From the NCBI RefSeq assembly GCF_947501665.1, contig NZ_CANMWS010000001.1:62001-126000 (forward strand): a stretch of 64,000 bases of DNA, read 5' to 3'. This DNA is from an uncultured Shewanella sp. (GTDB lineage: Bacteria; Pseudomonadota; Gammaproteobacteria; Enterobacterales; Shewanellaceae). This document shows, in pieces, positions 17,402 to 25,923 of this stretch (position 1 is the stretch's first letter; each line of letters begins with the position of its first letter). Position numbers and translations under genes: made by a program. Under the pieces are notes generated by a model that was not told the origin of the DNA, searched no databases, and saw nothing but the letters and a program-made list of their open reading frames with translations.

Positions 17402-18277
17402 TTATAAGAGCGTAAAGGTACTTAGTGACGTTTTATGCTCTTTTTTTTGCTTGAAAATGTTGAGAGATGTGAGTATATCTTCAAGTAATAATGGGTTGGT
17501 AGTGGCAATAAAATCATATATATCGTTAGGTTGGATGATTTGATGGCAGAGGTTTTCACTAACTTTGTTGACTATGTGGCCGCCTGCATACTTTAGAATA
17601 GGGTAGGCGAGTAGATTATATAAATCAGATGTTTTTCGGGCTTCAATCATGAAATCAGCGGCATTTCGAGCCAGTTCACACAATTCCATATTACTATTTT
17701 CGATGGCGCGAATATCACGGCATTGCAGAAATATTGGATAACTAAATAATAGCTGTTCTTCAGCTTTGGAATAACCGAGTCTTAGGTAACCACAGGCCGT
17801 TGAAAGTTGAGTCTTTCCTTTACATTGGATTACTTGAGTGTTTTCTAATAATGATGAATAAAAATAGCTTTTTTCATTTTCAGTGTAGTAATAATCACCA
17901 GAATGAAGACCTTCTACATAAGCGAAACATAAATGGTCAAAGGTGGGATTATCTAAGTGTTCGCTGATGGCTAATGCAATACAAGGATCGCCAATCCCTC
18001 GGTCCCAATTTAGTGAACCATCAAGAGGATCAATATAAATAATAAAATCAGGATTATCTTTTTTGGGGAATTGAAATCCCTCCATGAATATTTGGCAAGG
18101 ATAAGATTCTAGGTGTTGTGTGATGATATGAAAAGCTATGTTGTCAGCATGATGTGTTGATTTAGTATCGGCTTCATTTTGAGCGTGGACGGAGAAACCT
18201 TGTTTATGTTTTAAATCGCTGAGTAGCGCGGCTTTCACATCGGTGGCTATTTGCTTGGCGAGTGATAGATAATCCAT
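17402..18277 (-). CDS. Divergent inositol-monophosphatase-family protein
   Basis: The protein has 291 aa. It has the metal and phosphate motif DPLDGSLNWDRG (about 84-95, usually DPIDGT) with an upstream FMEG Glu. The usual WDxAAG motif near the C-terminus is replaced by YNLLAYPILKYAGG, so the third metal-binding Asp appears to be missing. This points to a changed substrate or lost activity. Other family features, LAISEH after motif A and the C-terminal AGG, are kept. It starts 17 bp after the gamma-glutamyltransferase stop on the same strand and may be co-transcribed. The substrate is unknown. Confidence 0.75.
   Translation of the reverse strand: MDYLSLAKQIATDVKAALLSDLKHKQGFSVHAQNEADTKSTHHADNIAFHIITQHLESYPCQIFMEGFQFPKKDNPDFIIYIDPLDGSLNWDRGIGDPCIALAISEHLDNPTFDHLCFAYVEGLHSGDYYYTENEKSYFYSSLLENTQVIQCKGKTQLSTACGYLRLGYSKAEEQLLFSYPIFLQCRDIRAIENSNMELCELARNAADFMIEARKTSDLYNLLAYPILKYAGGHIVNKVSENLCHQIIQPNDIYDFIATTNPLLLEDILTSLNIFKQKKEHKTSLSTFTLL
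17406..17448 (+). terminator. Terminator of the prp operon
   Basis: AAGAGCGTAAA (17406-17416) pairs with TTTATGCTCTT (one G-T wobble) and is followed by a run of eight T. It overlaps the last codons of the convergent gene at 17402-18277. Confidence 0.65.
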
Positions 18278-18294
18278 AAATCCTCTTGTTGAAT

Positions 18295-19932
18295 TTAATA
18301 TCCTGCTGCTTGACCGTCTTTTCGGCTTTCAGAGGCGCCAAAATAGACTTGTCTTTTATCATCCCATGCTATGGCTTGATAGCCTCCATATTTGCCGTTG
18401 GAGTCTTGTATATTATGCCCTCGCTCAATTAACCCTTGCAGTACGCTGGCACTGAATCCACTTTCTAAACTAATACTGCCACCTTGGGTCATTTGAGTAC
18501 CTGTTGGTTGACTTGTTCCTGCATGTAAAAATCGAGGTGCATCACCAGCCTCTTGTAAATTCATTTTAAAATCAATGAGATTAATCAGGGTTTGCGCTTG
18601 CAGTTGAGGTTGAAATAATCCCCCCATGACTCCAAAGCTAAGCCAAGGTTTACCTTGTTTTGTGACGAAGGCCGGAATGATGGTATGAAAGGGGCGTTTA
18701 TTGGGCTGGTATACATTATAGTCTTGTGAATTTAGGCTAAAGAGTTGGCCTCTATTTTGTAGGACAAAGCCTAGCCCTGTCGGTGTCATGCCAGAGCCCA
18801 TGCCGCGGTAGTTGCTTTGTATTAATGATACCATGTTGCCTTGTTTATCTGCGGTAGTGAGGTATACGGTATCGCCGTGATGGGATATAGGTAACCCAGA
18901 TGCGACTTGTTGATTGGCTTGGTGTTTGATGAGTTTATTACGCATTTTAGCATAATCTTTGGATAGCAGTTCCTTGATGGGAATGTGATTAAAATCTGGA
19001 TCGCAGTAAAATTTGGCTCTGTCTTCATAAACCAGCTTGATGGTTTCAATGAGGGTGTGGATTAATCTTTCACTACCAAAACCCATGGATGCAATATCAT
19101 GTTGTTCCAGCATGTTAAGGATTTGCAGTACGGCAATACCTTGTCCGTTTGGAGGGAGTTCCCATACATCAAAACCGCGATATTGAGTGGAAATGGGGTT
19201 GACCCATTCTGATCTGTGTTGATTGAGATCCTCTTCACTTAAAAAACCGCCATTTTTTTTCATATAAGTGGCAATCGTGTTGGCAATGTCTCCTTGGTAA
19301 AATCCAGCTCTGCCATTGTTAGCTATGTGTGTTAGCGTATGGGCTAAATGTGGATTTTTAAAAATATCTCCTTTTGCAGGCGTATTTCCGTTAAGCATAT
19401 AAGTCGGTGAAAAATTCGCAAAGCCTTGTAAATGTTTGGCACTTTGAGCCATTTCAAGACTAATGGTTTCAGTCACGGGAAAGCCTTGGATAGCGTAGTC
19501 TATGGTCGGCTTTAAAAGTAGGTTCATCGGCAGTGAGCCAAATTTTTCATGCATTTCATACCAAGCATCGATGGTGCCTGGTGTCGAGACAGATAAAGGG
19601 CCAAAAGCGGGAATAGCGGTCAAGTGTTGTTGTTTAAAATACTCAAGGGTTAATGATTTTGGTGAACGTCCAGAGCCATTGAGGCCTAAAAGCTGTTGTG
19701 ATTTTGCATCCCAAATAATGGCAAATAGATCACCCCCTATACCACTGCCTGTAGGTTCAACCAGCCCAAGTAAGGCATTTGCGGCAATGGCTGCATCAAT
19801 TGCGTTTCCACCTTGTTTGAGTATATCCAGTGCAACCTGTGTGGCTAAAGGCTGAGAAGTGGCAGCCATACCATGCTGGGCAATAATTTCTGAACGAGTC
19901 GTAAAAGCGTGTCCTGTGATTCTATCGGCCAT
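18295..19932 (-). CDS. Gamma-glutamyltransferase family protein
   Basis: The protein has 545 aa. It shows the GGT family features AATSQPLATQVALDIL (about 23-38), GGNAIDAAIA, SGIGGDLFA and the self-cleavage region GDTVYLTTAD with the likely catalytic Thr355. The Gly-rich RGMGSGMTPTGLGF loop follows. No signal peptide is visible, unlike periplasmic E. coli Ggt, so it may be cytoplasmic. Members hydrolyse or transfer gamma-glutamyl groups, or act on related N-acyl substrates. Next to the phosphatase-like gene, the pathway is not clear. Confidence 0.85.
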   Translation of the reverse strand: MADRITGHAFTTRSEIIAQHGMAATSQPLATQVALDILKQGGNAIDAAIAANALLGLVEPTGSGIGGDLFAIIWDAKSQQLLGLNGSGRSPKSLTLEYFKQQHLTAIPAFGPLSVSTPGTIDAWYEMHEKFGSLPMNLLLKPTIDYAIQGFPVTETISLEMAQSAKHLQGFANFSPTYMLNGNTPAKGDIFKNPHLAHTLTHIANNGRAGFYQGDIANTIATYMKKNGGFLSEEDLNQHRSEWVNPISTQYRGFDVWELPPNGQGIAVLQILNMLEQHDIASMGFGSERLIHTLIETIKLVYEDRAKFYCDPDFNHIPIKELLSKDYAKMRNKLIKHQANQQVASGLPISHHGDTVYLTTADKQGNMVSLIQSNYRGMGSGMTPTGLGFVLQNRGQLFSLNSQDYNVYQPNKRPFHTIIPAFVTKQGKPWLSFGVMGGLFQPQLQAQTLINLIDFKMNLQEAGDAPRFLHAGTSQPTGTQMTQGGSISLESGFSASVLQGLIERGHNIQDSNGKYGGYQAIAWDDKRQVYFGASESRKDGQAAGY

Positions 19933-19980
19933 GAGTTTACTCTCTCACCTTAGCGGATTTAGCTGGATTTGAGAGGGAGT

Positions 19981-20379
19981 TTAAAGTGAGCGCAACATAC
20001 ATATTAAAGCGGTAGGTTGTGAGGGGGTTAATGATACCTGAGAGTCGTTTGACATGATCATCTGAGAGCTTAAAGGTGTTGTCGCTGCAATGGCAGACAG
20101 ATTAATGAATAATGAGAAAATGAATACGCCAAGCCAGCTAATAGACAGGGTTTTACTTAAATCACTATACCCCTTTTGAAGTGTGAACCAAGAAAAAATA
20201 AGAGGCAATAAAAAAATGGCTATTGCAAGTGCTGGTGTCATGGTTTTGCTTGGGAAGCGGGCTTCTAGGGTGTCATTTTGAGGCGTTTGTGGACCTCTCG
20301 GCGAAAGGCAGTGAGGGCAAAGACTTAATGAGGCGTGATAATGTTTTTGGCAATATTGACAAATTGGCATGGGCATCAT
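19981..20379 (-). CDS. Small zinc-ribbon membrane protein, unknown
   Basis: The protein has 132 aa. The N-terminus carries CQYC and CPHC (about 7-10 and 21-24), a zinc ribbon. Two hydrophobic segments follow (about 49-66 and 79-98). It begins a few residues after a Met-rich start (MMPMPI); the exact start is uncertain. Zinc-ribbon plus membrane proteins of this layout have no settled role. It is upstream of the gamma-glutamyltransferase gene on the same strand, 48 bp away. Confidence 0.6.
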   Translation of the reverse strand: MMPMPICQYCQKHYHASLSLCPHCLSPRGPQTPQNDTLEARFPSKTMTPALAIAIFLLPLIFSWFTLQKGYSDLSKTLSISWLGVFIFSLFINLSAIAATTPLSSQMIMSNDSQVSLTPSQPTALICMLRSL

Positions 20380-20503
20380 CCTTGAGCGTTAGTCTCTATT
20401 GAGAAGCTTTAATACTGTTTTATCTCGATAGTACTAAAGGGTACATAGCTTTTATTTTAGACTAATTTGTCTTGTTAGGGACTTTGCACTCCTAAAAATA
20501 CTT

Positions 20504-21034
20504 TTATTGGGTATACCTTGCCCATGAGTCTAAGCTTTTGGCGATGGCGTATTGGGTTTCTTGAATATACATAATTTTAAGCTTTTTGATGTCATTGACG
20601 TGTTTTTGGGTGATCACTAATCCATTTGCATGTCGATAGGCTAACAAAGCAAGGTATTGTGTACCTTGGTGTTGCTTTTCTTTAATGTTTTCTTTGCTTT
20701 GTTTGTCAATAAAAGAGGCAGCCTGTGTATAAATGTGTTGGTATTGTGCGTAGATTTTGATGACATGAAAATAATCAATATTTCTCGTTAAAGGTTGAAC
20801 ATTTAACGAATCAAGGTAGATATCATGCAGTCTTTGATATTGCTTGTGGGCAGCGATGCTGGCTTTGTTATTGAGACACTGAGTAATAACATGATTCACT
20901 TTACTGTTAATATTTTTATTTAATGAGGAGTGATAAATAAACAGTAATCCTAAGCTAATGATGATGCTAGTCAAACAAGAAGATAATACAATTAACTCAT
21001 TAATATTTATTGGTAAATAAAATTCCTCTTGCAT
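20504..21034 (-). CDS. Uncharacterised single-helix membrane protein
   Basis: The protein has 176 aa. One membrane segment lies at about 12-34 (IVLSSCLTSIIISLGLLFIY), followed by a helical cytoplasmic or periplasmic part rich in Gln, His, Tyr and Lys. I recognise no family. Neighbours are the zinc-ribbon gene (124 bp downstream) and the peptide transporter (191 bp upstream), both on the same strand. Confidence 0.5.
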   Translation of the reverse strand: MQEEFYLPININELIVLSSCLTSIIISLGLLFIYHSSLNKNINSKVNHVITQCLNNKASIAAHKQYQRLHDIYLDSLNVQPLTRNIDYFHVIKIYAQYQHIYTQAASFIDKQSKENIKEKQHQGTQYLALLAYRHANGLVITQKHVNDIKKLKIMYIQETQYAIAKSLDSWARYTQ

Positions 21035-21225
21035 ATGGCTCTCCCGTTTTACCTATATCTTTGATTGGTTTACAACAGGCTAAAGCGACATGAATGTTAA
21101 TATCTGTTATGTTTTTGTTTGTATTGGTTGGGTTGATGTAAGTTAATTTTTAGGGCGAGCCAAAAGGGTAGGAATAAAGGGAAAGTGACATTAAGTATGT
21201 CACTTAATATTTTTTTATTCGATAA

Positions 21226-22800
21226 TTAATCAATATCCCCCATCCAACGTTTAATCAGTGGCGTAAGCAATAAGGTGACGGCGGTTCCGATGAAGGCTAT
21301 CCACATGATATCGGTATAGAGTGAGGTGAAAATTTGATGCTGACTCAAAGATTGAGCCGCTTCTCCTGCGAGTGTTGATAGATTGTCTATTTGTCCTACA
21401 TTACCCGCTAAAAAGGCGGCAATATATTCGGCGATGGCTGAGCCTAAGAACCACAGTCCCATCATAAGCCCTGCCATTTTTGGCGTCGATAGCTTGGTGA
21501 TCATGGATAAACCAATGGGCGAGATACATAGTTCACCCAGAGTATGGAGAAAGTAGGCGCTGATCAGCCAAGTCATCGCGACTTGATGTTGATTGTTAGA
21601 CAAATAAAGGCCTATGACGAGTGCAGCGAACCCAAGGCCGACTAAAAAGAGGCCAATAGAGAATTTAATGGGTGTGCTTGGTGCTTTATTTTTTTCATTA
21701 AGTTTAAGCCAAAGTTTAGAAAATAACGGTGCCATTAATATAATAAAAATGGCATTTAAAGATTGAAACATGGGCGCGGGAATGGTTATTCCTAATAAAG
21801 ATCTATCGGTGATCCTTTCTGCAAACAAGTTCATTGAGCTGCCCGATTGTAAAAAACAAAGAAAGAAGACCGTTGACATCATGATCAGGCTTAATGCGGC
21901 GTAGAGATGTTGCTTTACTGATTTCGACTTTTCATACAGGCAGTAAACAATGAGCCCCACACTGGCAATGATGAATGTGAGGCCTAATAATGTACCTACT
22001 ATTTGATGATTGCTGACAATAAGTGAAATTAACCCGATAAGTATGAGCGCTGTGAGGTAAATGAGATGATTGACTTTGAATATGCCGAGACGTTTAGGCT
22101 GTAGACTTTGGTGACTTAATTCGTTTTCTGATGCATTAATGAGGTGAGCTTGGTTGAGTGTAAAAATACACAAACCAATGAGCATGCCAATCCCTGCGAG
22201 CCCAAAACCATAATGCCAGCCATATTGACGACCAATATAACCACAAATAATCGCAGCGAGTGCTGCCCCCAAGTTTATGCCCATATAAAATAGGGTAAAG
22301 CCTGCGTCTTTTCTGGGATCATTGGTTGAGTAGAGTTGTCCGACAATGGTTGAAATATTGGGTTTTAAAAAACCAATACCGACAATGATAAAAGACAAGG
22401 ATAAGTAAAAGGTATTCAGCCCAGTGCTGTCGATTTTAACGCCTTTACTATTGATATAAGCGGGCATACCTTCAAATGCCATTCCTAAGTGGCCCAAGCA
22501 CAATAACACACCGCCTAAAATAACGGCTTTTTTATAACCTAGGTACCTATCGGCAATTAGGCCACCTAAAAGCGGAAGCGCGTAAACAAGGGCAAAAAAA
22601 TTACCAAATATTTGGGTGGCTTCTTTATCACTAAAGAGAAAGTGTTCTGTTAAGTAGAAGATAAGTAATGCTTTTAATCCATAGAAACTAAAGCGTTCCC
22701 ACATTTCTGTGAAAAAGCACACATACAATCCTTTTGGGTGGGAGCTTGTTGTGGCGGAATAATTTGAATGTGTATCACTAATCGTACTGTTATTGATCAT
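21226..22800 (-). CDS. POT-family proton-dependent peptide transporter
   Basis: The protein has 524 aa and about 14 membrane helices. PTR2/POT signatures: EMWERFSFYGLKALLIFYL (about 31-49, containing the ExxERFxYYG proton-coupling motif), GGLIADRYLGYKKAV (79-93) and FYMGINLGA (171-179). It imports di- and tripeptides with protons across the inner membrane, like DtpA/YdgR. It is transcribed divergently from the CadC-like regulator at 22918, which may control it; CadC-type regulators often sit next to transporters. Confidence 0.92.
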   Translation of the reverse strand: MINNSTISDTHSNYSATTSSHPKGLYVCFFTEMWERFSFYGLKALLIFYLTEHFLFSDKEATQIFGNFFALVYALPLLGGLIADRYLGYKKAVILGGVLLCLGHLGMAFEGMPAYINSKGVKIDSTGLNTFYLSLSFIIVGIGFLKPNISTIVGQLYSTNDPRKDAGFTLFYMGINLGAALAAIICGYIGRQYGWHYGFGLAGIGMLIGLCIFTLNQAHLINASENELSHQSLQPKRLGIFKVNHLIYLTALILIGLISLIVSNHQIVGTLLGLTFIIASVGLIVYCLYEKSKSVKQHLYAALSLIMMSTVFFLCFLQSGSSMNLFAERITDRSLLGITIPAPMFQSLNAIFIILMAPLFSKLWLKLNEKNKAPSTPIKFSIGLFLVGLGFAALVIGLYLSNNQHQVAMTWLISAYFLHTLGELCISPIGLSMITKLSTPKMAGLMMGLWFLGSAIAEYIAAFLAGNVGQIDNLSTLAGEAAQSLSQHQIFTSLYTDIMWIAFIGTAVTLLLTPLIKRWMGDID

Positions 22801-22917
22801 ATAACTGACTTTGCATAATAAAAATAAGGTCTTATTAGCCTAATCACTTTTAAAGGATGTACTTGAAGTTAAGGTGAAGTTGTGGTGAATTAAAGGTAAA
22901 ACAGATTGTTTTAATGG

Positions 22918-24711
22918 GTGAAAAAGGTAAAGTATACGTTAAGGTGCAAGCTGAGGGACCGCGTTATTTATAATCAATATCAATTTGCTGATTTAGTGCT
23001 GAACACGCAACTTGGAACGCTAGTCAGAGAGAGCGGGGAAGAGGTGGCCTTGCCACGATTGAGTTATCAATTACTCTGCGTCTTATGTGATGCAGCGCCA
23101 GGCATTGTGTCTCAAGAAACGTTAATGCAGCAAGTTTGGCCAGACTTAGTGGTCGGTGATGAAACTTTAAAACAGCGGGTTAAATTACTGAGAAAATCGT
23201 TAAAAGACAGTGTTAACTCACCGGTTTATATTGAGGTTGTTCGAGGGCGGGGTTACCGCATTTTTCCAAAGGTAGTGGTGCAAAAGCTGAGCGAAGAGTC
23301 TGGCTCAGCGCAGTACTCGGCTCGTCAATCAAGTGACGTATTAGGGAGCTCCTATCCTAGTGCAGAACAAGGGGTTGAACGCCATATTCAGCAATCAATC
23401 AAAGATGCAGTACAGCGAGCTGATGCGGCACAAGCATCAGCTGCAAGTGTGTTGGCTTATTGGAAAATAATGCTACTTGCTATGAGCTTAGGTGTGTTCT
23501 TGTTGATGGTCATGTTTTCATTGAGTTCATCAAAACAGGTTCCGTTAGCGTTGATGACATCTTTAAAAGAGGATACTCATTCACAGGCTGACAAAGTGAG
23601 CCAAGGGATGAAAGAAGCGCGTTTTTCAGATCAGCTCTACCAAAAAGCCCTTGTTTATTATCATCGCTATCGTGATGAAGATAATCGGCATGCTATTGAT
23701 TTATTTCACTCTGCTATCGAAATCGATGCGGATTTAGCGCCTGCATATGCAGGGCTTGCCGATGCGTATAGTCAAGGTGTATTTCAATTTAATGGCCCTG
23801 TTCAGTGGCAACAAAAAGCCATTGAAGCTGCCTATAAGGCAATTGCCTTGGATCCCGACTTAGCAGCAGGATATAAGGCGTTGGGCTTGGCTTATTATAA
23901 TCAAGGTTGGTTAGCTAAAGCGGTGATTGCTAATTTAAAAGCTTTGCACAAACAGGCTGATTTCAATGAAGCGATGTCTAATTTAGGCTTTATTTATCGT
24001 GAAATGGGCTTACTTGCCCAAGCCTTTCAATGGAGCAGTAAGGCACTTGAAATCGATCCTCAAAATAGTGTGAGTATGGTACATCAAGCTTTGAATTTTA
24101 TGGCGTTGGAGCAATATGTTGAATCACAGCAGTGGTTAAATAAAGCGTTATTATTACAGCCAGACTCTGTGTTTGCCAATGATGCACAAGGGCAATGGTA
24201 TATGAGGCAGGGGTTATTTTATGAAGCTAAACAACATTATCTTAAGCAGTTAAGATCTGTTCCTAAGCAGTGGCAATTTCGATTAGGTTTAGCGCAAAGT
24301 TATTTGTATTTAAATGAGACTAAATTAATTAAGCCGCTTGTGGTTTCGTTGAAGAAAAATCCCAGCATTCGTGTGCAAGATAAAGCTAAATTATTTGAAT
24401 TATTAACACAAATAAAACTTGACAGTGGCCAAGCTAAATCACTGATTGATACTATCAAGCGCAGACTTGAAAGAGGGTCTGATAGACCGGAAGACAGTTT
24501 TAATTTAGCGGTTATTTATGCAAAAAAAGGTGAGAATAAAGTGAGTTATCGATATTTAATTCAAGCTATTAATCAAGGCTGGCTATCTTATACATTAACT
24601 TTACAGCATCCTAGTTTTCAGGTTATGCGCCAAGAGAAAGGTTTTATTCAATTACTCAGTGAAATGAAAGATCAACAAGCATTTGCTTCGTTAGAGAAAC
24701 AAACGCTTTAG
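22918..24711 (+). CDS. CadC-like membrane regulator with TPR domain
   Basis: The protein has 597 aa. The start is a GTG at 22918. The N-terminal OmpR-type winged helix covers about 20-118 (LPRLSYQLLCVLCDAAPG, VVGDETLKQRVKLLRKSL, VRGRGYRIFP). One membrane helix lies at about 183-202 (IMLLAMSLGVFLLMVMFS). Tetratricopeptide repeats follow from about 240 to 440. This ToxR/CadC plan places a DNA-binding domain in the cytoplasm and a sensor-like TPR domain in the periplasm. The signal is unknown. It lies divergent to the peptide transporter, with 117 bp between. Confidence 0.85.
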   Translation: MKKVKYTLRCKLRDRVIYNQYQFADLVLNTQLGTLVRESGEEVALPRLSYQLLCVLCDAAPGIVSQETLMQQVWPDLVVGDETLKQRVKLLRKSLKDSVNSPVYIEVVRGRGYRIFPKVVVQKLSEESGSAQYSARQSSDVLGSSYPSAEQGVERHIQQSIKDAVQRADAAQASAASVLAYWKIMLLAMSLGVFLLMVMFSLSSSKQVPLALMTSLKEDTHSQADKVSQGMKEARFSDQLYQKALVYYHRYRDEDNRHAIDLFHSAIEIDADLAPAYAGLADAYSQGVFQFNGPVQWQQKAIEAAYKAIALDPDLAAGYKALGLAYYNQGWLAKAVIANLKALHKQADFNEAMSNLGFIYREMGLLAQAFQWSSKALEIDPQNSVSMVHQALNFMALEQYVESQQWLNKALLLQPDSVFANDAQGQWYMRQGLFYEAKQHYLKQLRSVPKQWQFRLGLAQSYLYLNETKLIKPLVVSLKKNPSIRVQDKAKLFELLTQIKLDSGQAKSLIDTIKRRLERGSDRPEDSFNLAVIYAKKGENKVSYRYLIQAINQGWLSYTLTLQHPSFQVMRQEKGFIQLLSEMKDQQAFASLEKQTL

Positions 24712-24722
24712 TCGAACTATCT

Positions 24723-25751
24723 TCAGGCGTGTAGTGCAAAAAAATCAAGAATACTGTTAAGTGCTAAACTGCGTGGTTTATCTTTTTCAATAAAAATCTC
24801 ATGGCTGGCATCGGGGATCGAGATGAGCTGGATTTGCTGATGCGTTGAACTGGTACAAATTTTTGTTAATATGCCTGCCGCTCTATTTTGTGAGCGGTTA
24901 TCGACGATTGTGTCTCTACCCGCTTGTAAAATGAGTAATGGTGCGGGTGGATTTTGTGCAACTAGCACTGCTTCTTCTGCAGCATCTATGGCTTCGACTA
25001 ACCAATGATTGGTGGGAGCGCCAAGTTGTATTTGTGGATGTTGTTGATACAATTTTAGTAAAGAATGATAGCGCTCTTGACTGTGAGATAGGTGATTTTT
25101 AGAAAAAGGAGTGGCTTCATAATCTTTTCCGCCTAAAATATAGTTAGGCTCTCGTCTCATACACCGATTATCGAGCTTTTCGGCTAACCAGCGAATAAAA
25201 CGACGGCTAATAGGCAGTTTAATCCCGTACATAGGGGAAGAAAAAGCTGCTGCCGTAAAGGTGTTAGGCGCTTTTTGCATGTAGAGTGTACCAATAGTAC
25301 AGCCCATTGAGTGTCCCAGTAGGAACAATGTTTTATGCTGTTGTGGTAACACGACTTTATCGATAAAAAAGCTGAAATCATCAATATAAGTGGAAAACTT
25401 GTCGATATGCCCCTGCTGTGGGTTTAGGGTTATGCGACTGGATAAACCTTGGCCTCGATGATCAATAGCATAAACACTATAGCCTTGTTGATATAAATCG
25501 AATATTAACTCTTTATATTTTAAATAAGATTCTACTCGCCCGTTACTGATCACGATGGCGCGAGTCGAGTTGGGGTGTTTAATAAAGCAATAAGCTAAAT
25601 GTAATTTATTGGCCGTTAGCAATACAGATTCTGTGATCTCTTTCCAAAATATGTCTAGCTTTGGGGAGTCGATTTGATTTTCTGATGAAAATTGTCTCAC
25701 ATTTTCAGTACTGGGCTCGAGTTTAGAGCTGCGAGGGGCAATTCTGGGCAT
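24723..25751 (-). CDS. pldB: Alpha/beta hydrolase, lysophospholipase L2-like
   Basis: The protein has 342 aa. It matches the serine aminopeptidase/lysophospholipase family: VYAIDHRGQGLSSR (about 96-109), the nucleophile elbow LGHSMGC (145-151, Ser148), a late Asp in LQAGRDTIVDN (about 275-285) and His in DASHEIF. PldB acts on lysophospholipids in the inner membrane or cytoplasm. Downstream, on the opposite strand, the CadC-like gene ends 11 bp away (convergent). Confidence 0.75.
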   Translation of the reverse strand: MPRIAPRSSKLEPSTENVRQFSSENQIDSPKLDIFWKEITESVLLTANKLHLAYCFIKHPNSTRAIVISNGRVESYLKYKELIFDLYQQGYSVYAIDHRGQGLSSRITLNPQQGHIDKFSTYIDDFSFFIDKVVLPQQHKTLFLLGHSMGCTIGTLYMQKAPNTFTAAAFSSPMYGIKLPISRRFIRWLAEKLDNRCMRREPNYILGGKDYEATPFSKNHLSHSQERYHSLLKLYQQHPQIQLGAPTNHWLVEAIDAAEEAVLVAQNPPAPLLILQAGRDTIVDNRSQNRAAGILTKICTSSTHQQIQLISIPDASHEIFIEKDKPRSLALNSILDFFALHA

Positions 25752-25870
25752 GTTGGGTAATGTTATTGAGTGTGCTTAGGGCAGTGTAACAAACATCAAT
25801 ATGACTTGTATTCATTAAATGGGCTCTTTTTTATTGAAATACGATGCTGGATTAAAATAATTTCATCTTT

Positions 25871-25910
25871 ATGAGAGCAATAAGATAAGTTTTTATTTTA
25901 TTGCTCTCAT
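25871..25910. terminator. Perfect 13-bp stem-loop downstream of the DUF885 gene
   Basis: ATGAGAGCAATAA (25871-25883) is an exact inverted match to TTATTGCTCTCAT (25898-25910), 14 nt apart. It begins 14 bp after the DUF885 stop. There is no clear T run, so it may be an mRNA 3' stabiliser or a weak terminator. Confidence 0.5.
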
Positions 25911-25923
25911 TGATTTATAATTA

